From assembly GCA_013284265.1 (NCBI GenBank), contig JABTBR010000017.1, positions 56,145-120,144 on the forward strand: a stretch of DNA of 64,000 nt, in the 5' to 3' direction. The notes below the pieces were generated by a model that made no database searches, was not told the DNA's origin, and saw only the letters and a program-made list of their open reading frames with translations. The position numbers and the translations under genes were made by a program. Each line of letters opens with the position of its first letter. Position 1 is the stretch's first letter. Positions 52,767-63,639 of this stretch are shown in pieces. Source of the DNA: Oxalobacteraceae bacterium. Its GTDB lineage: Bacteria; Pseudomonadota; Gammaproteobacteria; Burkholderiales; Burkholderiaceae_D.

Positions 52767-53777
52767 GTGCCCGCTGCCAGCCCATCCCCCTCCCCCGCCC
52801 CTGATGCGCCTGCCGCTTTTCCGCCGGCCTGGCAAGGTCTGGTCGATCAGGCCGCCACCGCGCTGCGCACCTTGGCCCTCGACGAGGCCGCCAAGGAAAA
52901 GTTCTGCAACGATCCCCTGCTGCGCCCGTATATGCACAAGGTGTCACAGCGTTATGTGGCGGGCCAGACCGTTGAGCAGGCACTGGAACGGGTGGCCAGC
53001 ATCAATGCCCAGGGCCATCTGGCGTCGGCCGAGTATATGGGCGAGAGCTGCCGCGACGAAGCCTTTGCGATGGCCGAAACCGAGGTCTTCCTGGAGCTGG
53101 TCAGGCAAATCGGCGCGCGCCATCTGAAGTGTTCGATTTCGTTTGATTTATCCCACGTCGGCTCCCTTATCGATATCGAACTGGGCTTTCGCAACGCGCG
53201 CCGCATCGCGCTGGCGGCGGCCGAGATCAATCGCGAAGTGATGATCTCGATGGAGGCGGCCGACCGCGCCGACGACATCTACGCGATCTACGCCCGCCTG
53301 CACCGGGAAGAAGGCTTGCACAACGTCGGCATCACGGTGCCGGCCAGGCGCCACCGCACGGCGCGGGACTTGCCGGCGCTGATGGCGCTGCCGGGCCGCA
53401 TCCGCCTGGTCAAAGGCGCTTTCCTGGAACCGGAATCGATTGCCTGGCACCGCAACAGCGCGGAACTGGCCGCCGCCTACCGCGCGCATGCAAGCACGCT
53501 GCTGCTGAGCGGCCACCTGTGCTCGATCGCCACCCATGACCGCGGCATCCAGCACGATTTGACCGAACTGATCATCAAGGAACGCGTGGACCCGCGCAAT
53601 TACGAGTTTGAAACACTGATCGGCCTGGGCACCGAACAGATCGCCGCGCTCAAAGATCGCGGCTTCCCAACCCGCGAATATGCGGTGTTTGGCGAGGAGC
53701 ATTTCCTGTATGTGCTGAACCGCATCGCGGAAGAACCAGTGCGCCTGTATCAGGCGGTGGTCGATGTAATGAGCTGA
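52767..53777 (+). CDS. Proline dehydrogenase family protein, GTG start
   Basis: 336 residues from GTG at 52767 (AGGAG five bases before). The FAD-binding (beta/alpha)8 family is recognised from KVSQRYVAGQTVEQALERVASINAQGHLASAEYMGE near the N terminus, SFDLSHVGSLIDI, ISMEAADRADDIYAIYARL, RLVKGAFLEPE and EFETLIGLGTE. It oxidises proline to pyrroline-5-carboxylate in the type enzymes; the usual P5C dehydrogenase domain or gene is absent here, so it is a stand-alone paralogue and its substrate is unsure. The N terminus is Pro/Ala-rich (ASPSPSPAPDAPAA). Confidence 0.8.
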   Translation: MPAASPSPSPAPDAPAAFPPAWQGLVDQAATALRTLALDEAAKEKFCNDPLLRPYMHKVSQRYVAGQTVEQALERVASINAQGHLASAEYMGESCRDEAFAMAETEVFLELVRQIGARHLKCSISFDLSHVGSLIDIELGFRNARRIALAAAEINREVMISMEAADRADDIYAIYARLHREEGLHNVGITVPARRHRTARDLPALMALPGRIRLVKGAFLEPESIAWHRNSAELAAAYRAHASTLLLSGHLCSIATHDRGIQHDLTELIIKERVDPRNYEFETLIGLGTEQIAALKDRGFPTREYAVFGEEHFLYVLNRIAEEPVRLYQAVVDVMS

Positions 53778-53807
53778 GTCCGTCAAGCGGGCGGCCCTTG
53801 GGCGGAA

Positions 53808-54293
53808 TCAGGCCACGCGGCCGAACGGCTCGTCAACCGCCCTGGAAAAGAAAATCGTACCCGGCGTCGCATTCGGATAGTAGGGGTCGATTTCACTGAA
53901 GCCCAGCGCGCGGTAGAGATGTTGCGCGGCGACCGTCGGCGGCGCGGCATCCAGAATCAGCCGCGCAAACCCAAGCGCCCGCGCCTGCTCGAACAGGGCG
54001 GCAATCAGCTGCTGCCCCAGTTGCCGTCCGCGAAACGCGGGCCGTACATACAGGCGCTTGACCTCGGCAACAGAGTCGTCGTGGCGCAGCAGGCCGACGC
54101 AACCGGCAATTTCCTCGCCCTCCATCGCCATCAAAAACAGACCGCTCGGCAAGCTGAACAACTGATCGAACTGCGCCATTTCCTCATCGAAGCCGCGATG
54201 CGACAGGTCGAGGTCTAGCCAGCGTATGTATTCGGCGATGACGGATTTAAGTCCGATGCTATCAGCAGGGAAACGGGCCAGTCGAACTTGCAT
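53808..54293 (-). CDS. GNAT family N-acetyltransferase
   Basis: 161 residues. The acetyl-CoA binding motif A is VKRLYVRPAFRGRQLGQQLIAALFEQARALGF, and the last strand is AAQHLYRALGFSEIDPYYPNATPGTIFFSRAV. It acetylates an unknown amine substrate. Single gene, convergent with the proline dehydrogenase-like gene. Confidence 0.85.
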   Translation of the reverse strand: MQVRLARFPADSIGLKSVIAEYIRWLDLDLSHRGFDEEMAQFDQLFSLPSGLFLMAMEGEEIAGCVGLLRHDDSVAEVKRLYVRPAFRGRQLGQQLIAALFEQARALGFARLILDAAPPTVAAQHLYRALGFSEIDPYYPNATPGTIFFSRAVDEPFGRVA

Positions 54294-54390
54294 AGGTCGG
54301 GTCAGCGGAAAGTGGAATGCCTATATTACTACGCCGACACGCTATCGGCAGAGGGGTGGGTAGGCCCTGCACTCCCCTATAGCAAGACCT

Positions 54391-54503
54391 CTCTTCCCCC
54401 TCTTTTTTGCTCTTTTTCTCTCCTCTTTTCACTTCTATCGGAACTCAGCCGGAAAATTAAAGTCTAAAAGAGAGAAGAAAAGAGAAAAAAAGAGGAGAAA
54501 GAG
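54391..54503 (+). promoter_or_regulatory. Long polypyrimidine/polypurine hairpin over the ribosome site
   Basis: A 40-base pyrimidine tract (54391-54430) is the near complement of a 40-base purine tract (54464-54503): 23 of the outer 26 positions pair, and most of the rest with one bulge. The loop is about 33 bases. The purine arm includes the ribosome site GAGGAG (54492-54497), 7 bases before the ATG at 54505, so in RNA the site would be hidden. Confidence 0.75.
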
Positions 54504-54504
54504 T

Positions 54505-55302
54505 ATGTTCACTACAGTGCCTGTCAGCCTTCACACCCCGGTCCTGCTTCAGCTGCTTGCAATGGAACAAGCTTCCGAGACCCTCACCGTCTCCGACCTG
54601 ATCGGCAAGGCGCTCCAACAATATCTGACACAGTCCCCGGATGAACGCGATGCCAGCCCACGCGCTCCCGAGATTATCCGCGGCTACCAATGGAAATCAT
54701 TGTTCCTGCCGGAAGGAACCATCTTGCGTTCGTGGAGCTATGGCGAAAATAACTATGCGCGCGTCGAGGGCGATCACATCATGCACATGGGACGATCCGT
54801 CTCCCCCAATCAGTTTGCCCGCTCGTTTTCGCGCACCTTCCGCAACGCGTGGATAGATCTGAGCGTCAAACGCCCGGGAGACAAAACCTACATCATTGCC
54901 AGCCGCCTTAGGCGCGAAATACTCGCGCAAGACAAGGTAAAACAGGATGCAGCATGCATGCTCGCAAGCGCTCCGTCACCGTCGCCACCCGCGTCACCAC
55001 CGCCAGCGCCACCACCCGCGCCAACTCCCTTGCCAGCAAGCTCAGGCACGCCACCCATCACGCGGTTTGGCCCACCGATACCGGCGCGTCCGTCTTTGCC
55101 GATGGCGCCGCAAACCGCGCCTGCCGGAGCGGAGCAACTGGCAGCACTGCTGACACAGACGATCGCCGCAGCGGCACAGTTAGGCGCGGCGAGCCGCCCT
55201 CCTGGGCAAGTTGGCGAACCAGGGTTCGTCGAGCCAGGAGACGAATGGTGCTTGCCCGAACGGCGAAAATTCCGCCTGCGACTTGAAGACGCCGACTTTT
55301 AA
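54505..55302 (+). CDS. Hypothetical protein with a RAMA-like domain
   Basis: 265 residues. A short N-terminal helical region (SETLTVSDLIGKALQQYL) is followed at about 58-135 by WKSLFLPEGTILRSWSYGENNYARVEGDHIMHMGRSVSPNQFARSFSRTFRNAWIDLSVKRP. The order LPxGT, a variable strand, a G-turn, SPxxFA and a NAW near the end resembles the RAMA/DUF4357-type domains linked to modified-DNA recognition; this is pattern resemblance only. From about 150 it is Pro/Ala-rich and disordered, ending EWCLPERRKFRLRLEDADF. Expression is probably controlled by the hairpin over its ribosome site. Its stop overlaps that of the opposite Lgt-family gene. Confidence 0.6.
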   Translation: MFTTVPVSLHTPVLLQLLAMEQASETLTVSDLIGKALQQYLTQSPDERDASPRAPEIIRGYQWKSLFLPEGTILRSWSYGENNYARVEGDHIMHMGRSVSPNQFARSFSRTFRNAWIDLSVKRPGDKTYIIASRLRREILAQDKVKQDAACMLASAPSPSPPASPPPAPPPAPTPLPASSGTPPITRFGPPIPARPSLPMAPQTAPAGAEQLAALLTQTIAAAAQLGAASRPPGQVGEPGFVEPGDEWCLPERRKFRLRLEDADF

Positions 55303-56219
55303 GACGCCTGCACCGCTGCAGACCGCCCTTGTGCACGACGGCTCAGCAGCCCCAAGCCAAGGGTCCCGAACACGATCAGGGCCACCGCGATCAGCTCGGC
55401 CTGCGTCGCCTGGACGCCGCCGACATTGAACACGGGATTCACGCGGATCTGCTCGATCAGAAGACGCTCGGCGCCGGCCAGCACGACGTAGACGGAGAAC
55501 AGCCAGCCGGTGCGGAAGGGATGCTTGCGCAGCGCCCACAGCAGGCCGAAGCAGGCCAGTGCCATCAGCGTCTCGTAGATTGGCGTCGGATACACGCCGG
55601 GCGCGGGAATCAGCACGCCGAAGATATTGTTGTCGTAGGTTTGCGCCCACAGCCAGCTAGGCAGCCAGTCTGGTTTGAGCAGCATATTGGCCTCGTGTCC
55701 CCAGTCGCCGTCACCGGAGACCTGGCAGCCGATGCGGCCTATCGCGTAGCCCAGCATCATGGCCGGCGCCACCGCATCGAGCAGCGGACGCGCGGGCAGT
55801 TGCCAGCGGCGGATAAAGATCAGGCCGGCAATCGCGCCGAAGATCAGACCGCCGAATACACTCAGGCCGGAACGGCTGAAAATCATGCCCCATGGCGCGA
55901 TGGCGAACTCGTCCAGATGCTCCAGGATATGGAAGATGCGCGCGCCGACGATGCCGGCGAATGCCACCACCAGCGTGAAGTTGGTGACGATTTCCTGCGG
56001 TGGCGTTTCAATAAAGGACAGCACCCCGCCCTGCCCCTTGACCTGGCGCCGCGCGCTGCCCAGCTGCCCGGCCTCGTGCATGCGCCGCAGTTCCGCGCCG
56101 AAGTTGGCGCCGGCCGCCAGCATGGCGCAGGCGACGAACAGGCCGAACATGGCGATCGGGATAGGTACATCCAGACCGGTGACAGCTTTGATGACATCGC
56201 TCAGATAGGGATACGACAT
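55299..56219 (-). CDS. Lgt-family prolipoprotein diacylglyceryl transferase variant
   Basis: 306 residues from ATG at 56219; earlier in-frame starts add non-family sequence. Seven or so helices. The Lgt signature is altered: GYAIGRIGCQVSGDGDWGHEANM instead of GRIGNFINGE, while the arginine in GRIG remains. FHILEHLDEFAIAPWGMIFSRSGLSVFGGLIFG and PTPIYETLMALACFGLLWALRK match the rest of the family. It may modify lipoproteins or a different lipid acceptor; the canonical lgt is probably elsewhere. Its stop overlaps the stop of the RAMA-like gene on the other strand. Confidence 0.8.
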   Translation of the reverse strand: MSYPYLSDVIKAVTGLDVPIPIAMFGLFVACAMLAAGANFGAELRRMHEAGQLGSARRQVKGQGGVLSFIETPPQEIVTNFTLVVAFAGIVGARIFHILEHLDEFAIAPWGMIFSRSGLSVFGGLIFGAIAGLIFIRRWQLPARPLLDAVAPAMMLGYAIGRIGCQVSGDGDWGHEANMLLKPDWLPSWLWAQTYDNNIFGVLIPAPGVYPTPIYETLMALACFGLLWALRKHPFRTGWLFSVYVVLAGAERLLIEQIRVNPVFNVGGVQATQAELIAVALIVFGTLGLGLLSRRAQGRSAAVQAS

Positions 56220-56397
56220 GAGGGCTTCTTTCAGGGTCGATGAATAAGGAGGAGCAAGCAGCAGGCCAGACCTTAGCACGCTCGCGGCGAAATAGTAAAT
56301 TGCCTCGATGAAGTGCGCCTTAAGGGACGGAAGAAAACCACGGCAAAGCGCCGGGGAAGTTTTTTTACTCACACCAAGGGGCCACGGTCGCTTTTTA
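56220..56397. other. Leader region of the Lgt-family gene with a stray repeat arm
   Basis: No gene here. At 56338-56357 ACCACGGCAAAGCGCCGGGG is a degenerate single arm of the palindromic repeat, 60 bp before copy F, reminiscent of the tripled arm in copy B. With copy F and the terminator, this fills the 359-bp gap between the Lgt-family and acyl-CoA dehydrogenase genes. Confidence 0.6.
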
Positions 56398-56473
56398 AAC
56401 CCACGGCAAAGAGCCGGGGGCGACGGGGGCGCCGAGCCCCGCCGGGTCAGACCCCAGGGTTACGCCGTGGGTT
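56398..56473. repeat. Palindromic dispersed repeat, copy F
   Basis: 76-bp core from AACCCACGGCAAAGAGCCGGGG to ACGCCGTGGGTT. The centre is altered (GCGACGGGGGCGCCGAGCCCCGCC) and only the right half GGGTCAGACCCC is kept. AAAGA arm on the left. Confidence 0.88.
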
Positions 56474-56524
56474 TACAGGGGCACGCCTCGGGCTTCCAGA
56501 AGCACGCCGCGGACCTTTCATTTA

Positions 56525-56558
56525 AAAAAAAACCCGCCGGGCGCAGGCCGGGCGGGGT
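56525..56558 (-). terminator. Terminator of the acyl-CoA dehydrogenase gene
   Basis: Minus strand AACCCCGCCCGG / CCCGGCGGGTT with a six-base loop and one bulge, then T9. Confidence 0.88.
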
Positions 56559-56578
56559 TCTCGATCAAGCAAAACCGC

Positions 56579-58369
56579 TTAGAACTGGTCTTCGCGCAAC
56601 GCCAGCACACCAGCGCTGCCTTCCAGAATCGCGCTGCGCAGGCCGGAAGCCTGCGACAGGATATGATCAGCAAAGAAACGTGCGGTAACGATCTTGGCCT
56701 GGTAGAAGCTGGCGTCGCCCTCATTCGCATCCAGCTTCTGCTGGGCGATCAAGGCGGCGCGCGCCATCTGCCAGCCGCCCAGCACGAGGCCGGCCAGCTT
56801 CAGGTACAGCACGCTGCCCGAGAACACGGCCTTGATATCCGTCTTCATGTTCTCAGCGACATACTTGATGACCGCTTCCAGATCGGCGCTACCGGCCACC
56901 AGCTGCTTGCGGATCGCGGCGAAGTCGGCGCCAGCGGCATCGGCCAGCTGGGCTTCGGTCGCGCGCACCAGCGCCAGCAAGCCATTGCCCACGGCACCGC
57001 CGTCACGCACGGTCTTGCGGCCAACCAGATCATTGGCCTGGATCGCGGTGGTGCCTTCGTAGATGGTCAAAATCTTGGCATCGCGGTAGTGCTGAGCAGC
57101 GCCGGTTTCCTCGATGAAGCCCATGCCGCCGTGCACTTGCACGCCGTCGCGGGTCACGTCTTGCGACATCTCGGTCGACCAGCCCTTGATCACAGGCACC
57201 AGGTATTCATAGATGGCCAGATTGGCCTTGCGCACATCCGCATCCGGATGGCTGTGGGCGATGTCGCTGATGCCGGCGCCGTAGTAAGCCAGCGCGCGCG
57301 CCGCTTCCACCTGCGAACGCATATTCATCAGCAGACGGCGTACGTCCGGGTGATGAATAATCGATACCGGACCGGCCGAACCGGCCAGATCGCGCGACTG
57401 CACGCGGTCCTTGGCGAAAGCCACCGCTTGCTGGTAAGCGCGGTCGGCCACGCCGATGCCCTGCAGGCCGACGCCGAAGCGGGCCGCGTTCATCATGATG
57501 AACATGTATTCCAGGCCGCGGTTCTCTTCGCCCACCAGCGTGCCGATGGCGCCGCCGTGGTCGCCGAATTGCAGCACGGCGGTCGGGCTGGCCTTGATGC
57601 CCAGCTTGTGTTCGATCGACACGCAGTGCGCGTCATTGCGCGCACCCAGCGAGCCGTCGGCGTTAACCAGGAACTTGGGCACGATGAACAGCGAAATGCC
57701 TTTCACGCCAGCCGGTGCGTCCGGCGTGCGGGCCAGCACCAGATGGACGATGTTCTCGGCCATGTCGTGTTCACCATAGGTGATGAAGATCTTGGTGCCG
57801 AACACCTTGAAGGTGCCGTCGCCCTGCGGCACCGCGCGGGTGCGCACGGCGGCCAGGTCGGAACCGGCTTGCGGCTCGGTCAGATTCATGGTGCCGGTCC
57901 ACTGGCCCGAAATCAGTTTTTCCAGGTAGATGGCTTTTTGCTCGTCGCTACCGGCCGTCAGCAGCGCTTCGATCGCGCCATCCGACAGCAGCGGGCACAG
58001 CGCGAACGATACATTGGCCGCGTTCAGCATCTCGATGCACGGGGTCGCCAGCAGCTTGGGCAGGCCCTGGCCGCCGAACTCGGTCGGGTGCTGCACACCT
58101 TGCCAGCCGGCTTCGCCGAAGGCCTTGAAGGCTTCCTTGAAGCCTTTCGAGGTGCTGACCTGGCCATCGTGCCAGAAACTCGGCTCCTTGTCGGCCGAAT
58201 GGTTCAGCGGCGCGACCACATTGCCGCAGAATTTGGCGTTTTCTTCCAGTACGGCTTCGGCCGTTTCGGCGTTCGCATCTTCGTTGCCCGGCAGGGCGCT
58301 GACGGCGGCCAGGCCGGCCAGTTCGTTCATCACGAACAGCATGTCTTTCAGGGGGGCTTGATAGCTCAT
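56579..58369 (-). CDS. Acyl-CoA dehydrogenase, long C-terminal form
   Basis: 596 residues from ATG at 58369 (GGAG upstream). Acyl-CoA dehydrogenase domains: WTGTMNLTEPQAGSDLAAVRTRA (FAD/acyl site), GIKASPTAVLQFGD, and the catalytic Glu in ILTIYEGTTAIQANDLVGRK. A C-terminal extension of about 170 residues follows (ACAD C-terminal domain, as in DmdC-like and FadE-like paralogues), ending GSAGVLALREDQF. Electrons go to the ETF encoded directly upstream (etfBA). It may act on medium or branched acyl-CoAs; the chain length cannot be read from sequence. Confidence 0.9.
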   Translation of the reverse strand: MSYQAPLKDMLFVMNELAGLAAVSALPGNEDANAETAEAVLEENAKFCGNVVAPLNHSADKEPSFWHDGQVSTSKGFKEAFKAFGEAGWQGVQHPTEFGGQGLPKLLATPCIEMLNAANVSFALCPLLSDGAIEALLTAGSDEQKAIYLEKLISGQWTGTMNLTEPQAGSDLAAVRTRAVPQGDGTFKVFGTKIFITYGEHDMAENIVHLVLARTPDAPAGVKGISLFIVPKFLVNADGSLGARNDAHCVSIEHKLGIKASPTAVLQFGDHGGAIGTLVGEENRGLEYMFIMMNAARFGVGLQGIGVADRAYQQAVAFAKDRVQSRDLAGSAGPVSIIHHPDVRRLLMNMRSQVEAARALAYYGAGISDIAHSHPDADVRKANLAIYEYLVPVIKGWSTEMSQDVTRDGVQVHGGMGFIEETGAAQHYRDAKILTIYEGTTAIQANDLVGRKTVRDGGAVGNGLLALVRATEAQLADAAGADFAAIRKQLVAGSADLEAVIKYVAENMKTDIKAVFSGSVLYLKLAGLVLGGWQMARAALIAQQKLDANEGDASFYQAKIVTARFFADHILSQASGLRSAILEGSAGVLALREDQF

Positions 58370-58390
58370 TATTCTATTCTCCAAAAAAAA

Positions 58391-58430
58391 AGCCACGGCA
58401 ATCCGGCACGGGGCCTGGATCAGCGTGGCT
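58391..58430 (-). terminator. Intrinsic terminator between etfA and the acyl-CoA dehydrogenase gene
   Basis: Minus strand AGCCACG / CGTGGCT with a long loop containing a second GGCC...GCC-type stem, then T9. It would separate etfBA mRNA from the dehydrogenase gene or act as an attenuator between them. Confidence 0.75.
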
Positions 58431-58466
58431 TGGAAGGTCTTACTCCAAGTCGATTACGCTTGAAGA

Positions 58467-59399
58467 TCAGCCCAGTTCGGCAACCAGTTGTGGCACGACT
58501 TCAAACAGATCGCCCACCAGGCCGTAGTCAGCAACGGAGAAGATCGGTGCTTCCGGATCTTTGTTGATGGCGACGATGGTTTTCGAATCTTTCATACCGG
58601 CCAAATGCTGGATCGCGCCGGAGATACCGACGGCGATGTACAGCGTAGGGGCGACGATCTTGCCGGTCTGGCCCACTTGCCAGTCGTTCGGCACGAAGCC
58701 GGCATCGACGGCGGCGCGCGAAGCACCCATGGCGGCGCCCAGCTTGTCGGCCAGCGGTTCCAGGATCTTGAAGTTGTCGCCCGAGCCCATGCCGCGGCCG
58801 CCGGAAACGATGACCTTGGCTGCGGTCAGTTCAGGACGGTCCGACTTGGCCAGTTCGCGGCTGACGAAGGCCGACTTGCCGATGTCGGCAACGGCGGCAA
58901 CGGTTTCGGTGCTGGCCGAACCGCCGGTAGCCGCGGCGGCGTCGAAGCCGGTGCCGCGCACGGTGATGACCTTGATCTTGTCCGACGATTGCACGTAGGC
59001 GATCGCGTTACCGGCGTAGATAGGACGCTCGAAGGTGTCCGGGGAATCGACCTTGGTGATTTCCGAGATCTGGGCCACGTCCAGCTTGGCGGCCACGCGC
59101 GGCAGGATGTTCTTGCCGTAAGCGGTGGCTGGAGCCAGGATGTGGCTGTAGGAGCCCGCCAGCGCCAGCACTTGCTCGGCGATGTTTTCGGCCAGACCGT
59201 CAGCGAAGTACGCTGCGTCGGCGACGATGACTTTCGACACGCCGGCGATTTGCGCGGCCGATGCAGCCGCGGCGGCGGCGTTCGAGCCGGCCACCAGGAC
59301 GTGCACGTCGCCACCGCATTGCAGCGCGGCGGTAACGGTGTGGTGGGTGCTGCCTTTCAGGCTAGCGTTGTCGTGTTCAGCAATAACCAATGCGACCAT
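58467..59399 (-). CDS. etfA: Electron transfer flavoprotein subunit alpha
   Basis: 310 residues. The C-terminal FAD-binding domain is diagnostic: [65 protein letters not shown] and [12 protein letters not shown]. With EtfB it passes electrons from acyl-CoA dehydrogenases to ETF-quinone oxidoreductase. 37 bp after etfB, in an operon leading to the dehydrogenase. Confidence 0.96.
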   Translation of the reverse strand: MVALVIAEHDNASLKGSTHHTVTAALQCGGDVHVLVAGSNAAAAAASAAQIAGVSKVIVADAAYFADGLAENIAEQVLALAGSYSHILAPATAYGKNILPRVAAKLDVAQISEITKVDSPDTFERPIYAGNAIAYVQSSDKIKVITVRGTGFDAAAATGGSASTETVAAVADIGKSAFVSRELAKSDRPELTAAKVIVSGGRGMGSGDNFKILEPLADKLGAAMGASRAAVDAGFVPNDWQVGQTGKIVAPTLYIAVGISGAIQHLAGMKDSKTIVAINKDPEAPIFSVADYGLVGDLFEVVPQLVAELG

Positions 59400-59436
59400 G
59401 ATATTTCCTAATTGTTGGTAAGCGGCCAGGCCGCGC

Positions 59437-60186
59437 TTAGATGACTTTAGCTTCGGTGCGCAGTTTTGCGACCAGCGTTGCCACGTCCGGAACCTTGATG
59501 CCGGCCGAGCGCTTGGCTGGCTCGACCACTTTCAGGGTCTTCAGGCGTGGGCTCACGTCGACGCCCAGGTCTTCCGGCTTGACGATTTCCAGCGGTTTCT
59601 TCTTCGCTTTCATGATGTTCGGCAAGGTCACATAGCGCGGCTCGTTCAGGCGCAGGTCGGTGGTGATGATCGCCGGCAGGGTCAGCGACAGCGTCTCCAG
59701 GCCGCCGTCGACTTCACGGGTGACCAGCACTTTGCCGTCTTCCAGCACAACCTTCGACGCGAAGGTCGCTTGTGGCCAACCCAGCAGGGCTGCCAGCATT
59801 TGGCCGGTCTGGTTGGAATCGTCGTCGATCGCCTGTTTGCCCAGGATGATCAGCTGTGGTTGCTCTTTGTCGGCCAGGGCCTTGACCAGCTTGGCCACGG
59901 CCAGCGGTTCCAGGTCCACAGCGGTTTCGACCAGGATGCCACGGTCGGCGCCGATGGCCATACCGGTACGCAGGGTTTCCTGGCACTGGGTAACGCCGCA
60001 GGAGATGGCCACGACTTCGGTGACTTTGCCGGCTTCCTTCAGACGCATCGCCTCTTCGAGCGCGATCTCATCGAACGGGTTCATCGACATTTTGACGTTG
60101 GCGATATCGACGCCGCTGCCGTCAGATTTGACGCGCACCTTGACGTTATAGTCGACCACGCGTTTGACGGGTACCAAGACTTTCAT
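59437..60186 (-). CDS. etfB: Electron transfer flavoprotein subunit beta
   Basis: 249 residues starting [44 protein letters not shown] and [30 protein letters not shown] are EtfB motifs; the AMP-binding region is complete. First gene of etfB-etfA-acyl-CoA dehydrogenase. A 12-bp palindrome lies 89 bp upstream. Confidence 0.96.
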   Translation of the reverse strand: MKVLVPVKRVVDYNVKVRVKSDGSGVDIANVKMSMNPFDEIALEEAMRLKEAGKVTEVVAISCGVTQCQETLRTGMAIGADRGILVETAVDLEPLAVAKLVKALADKEQPQLIILGKQAIDDDSNQTGQMLAALLGWPQATFASKVVLEDGKVLVTREVDGGLETLSLTLPAIITTDLRLNEPRYVTLPNIMKAKKKPLEIVKPEDLGVDVSPRLKTLKVVEPAKRSAGIKVPDVATLVAKLRTEAKVI

Positions 60187-60274
60187 AGCTGTGCCTTTGG
60201 AAAAAAATAAAGAATGACGGGACTAAATAGTGGGCTTGATTATATGAGAAATCGAACTCACAAACTGAATTTAA

Positions 60275-60286
60275 GCACGATCGTGC
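60275..60286. promoter_or_regulatory. Palindrome upstream of etfB
   Basis: GCACGATCGTGC, a perfect 12-bp palindrome without spacer, 89-100 bp before etfB and next to a T7 run (60288-60294). Form and place suit an operator for a TetR-type fatty-acid or branched-chain regulator. Nothing else was recognised in 60187-60485. Confidence 0.45.
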
Positions 60287-60485
60287 GTTTTTTTGTTAGT
60301 AGAAATCGTCTAAAGACGCACGAACTCGCTGTAATTTATTTCTTGGGAGAACGAACCGGGGTGAAGGGAGAAACGCTACACCTGCCCCGGCCCGCACAAC
60401 ACGGGTACTACAAGGGTATTCGCAAGGCGATTACTACGGCTTGCCGGAAATTGCCAGCGGATCAGCCGGCCAATTTCGCCTTATC

Positions 60486-60743
60486 TTACTTGCGCCGCAT
60501 CAAAAACACAAACTCGCGGCCGTTTTGCACATGCGACAGCAACGCATTGCCGGTCTGCTTGGCGAAGGCCTGGAAGTCGCGCACGGAACCCGGGTCGGTG
60601 GCCATGATGCGCAGCACTTCGCCCGTTTGCAGTTCGGCCAGGGCCTTTTTTGCCTTCAAGATCGGCAGCGGACAGTTCAAGCCGCGTGCGTCGAGTTCCT
60701 GGTGAAATTCCATGATCTCGTTTTCAAGTAATGTATCGCTCAT
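60486..60743 (-). CDS. TusA-like sulfurtransferase family protein
   Basis: 85 residues from ATG at 60743 (AGG upstream). The family motif is LDARGLNCPLPILKAKKALAELQTGEVLRI with Cys in C-P-L-P, the persulfide carrier of the SirA/TusA group. ATDPGSVRDFQAFAKQTGNALL and the C-terminal REFVFLMRRK complete the fold. Might pass sulfur for tRNA thiolation or cofactor synthesis; paralogues are common, so the role here is open. Single gene between etfB and alaS. Confidence 0.88.
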   Translation of the reverse strand: MSDTLLENEIMEFHQELDARGLNCPLPILKAKKALAELQTGEVLRIMATDPGSVRDFQAFAKQTGNALLSHVQNGREFVFLMRRK

Positions 60744-60842
60744 CAATATACCTGCCTTGTTAGCGTGTTGTGGTCCTGATTTGTCACAGTCTACCGCAAA
60801 TCAGACCGTATGACGCGCTGCACCAAAATAGTTCATTGCACG

Positions 60843-60869
60843 TTGCAATTTCACAACGGGAAATTGCAA
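60843..60869. promoter_or_regulatory. Inverted repeat between the TusA-like gene and alaS
   Basis: TTGCAATTTC / GAAATTGCAA, perfect 10-base arms with a 7-base spacer, about 100 bp upstream of the TusA-like gene. Likely operator, or transcript stem. Confidence 0.45.
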
Positions 60870-60897
60870 GTATACAAGGGACTAGGCGCTAAGGCAA

Positions 60898-60921
60898 CGG
60901 CCTGCACAGCTGCGCAGGCCG
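60898..60921 (-). terminator. Hairpin after alaS
   Basis: CGGCCTGC / GCAGGCCG with an 8-base loop, 22 bp past the alaS stop; only a weak T stretch follows on the minus strand. Confidence 0.55.
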
Positions 60922-60942
60922 CATGAACACTCATAATGACTA

Positions 60943-63552
<2,610 letters not shown>

Positions 63553-63639
63553 GTCGTATTGGCAGAGGTAGCTGGCTGGGCAAAGGGTTGATTATACGTG
63601 AAACAAGTGCGTTAAATAGAGGCAGGATAGAGCTGGGGC

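Noticed and set aside
60214..60705. 163-codon open frame before and over the TusA-like gene
   Set aside because: Covers the etfB promoter region and is antisense to the TusA-like gene; no family.
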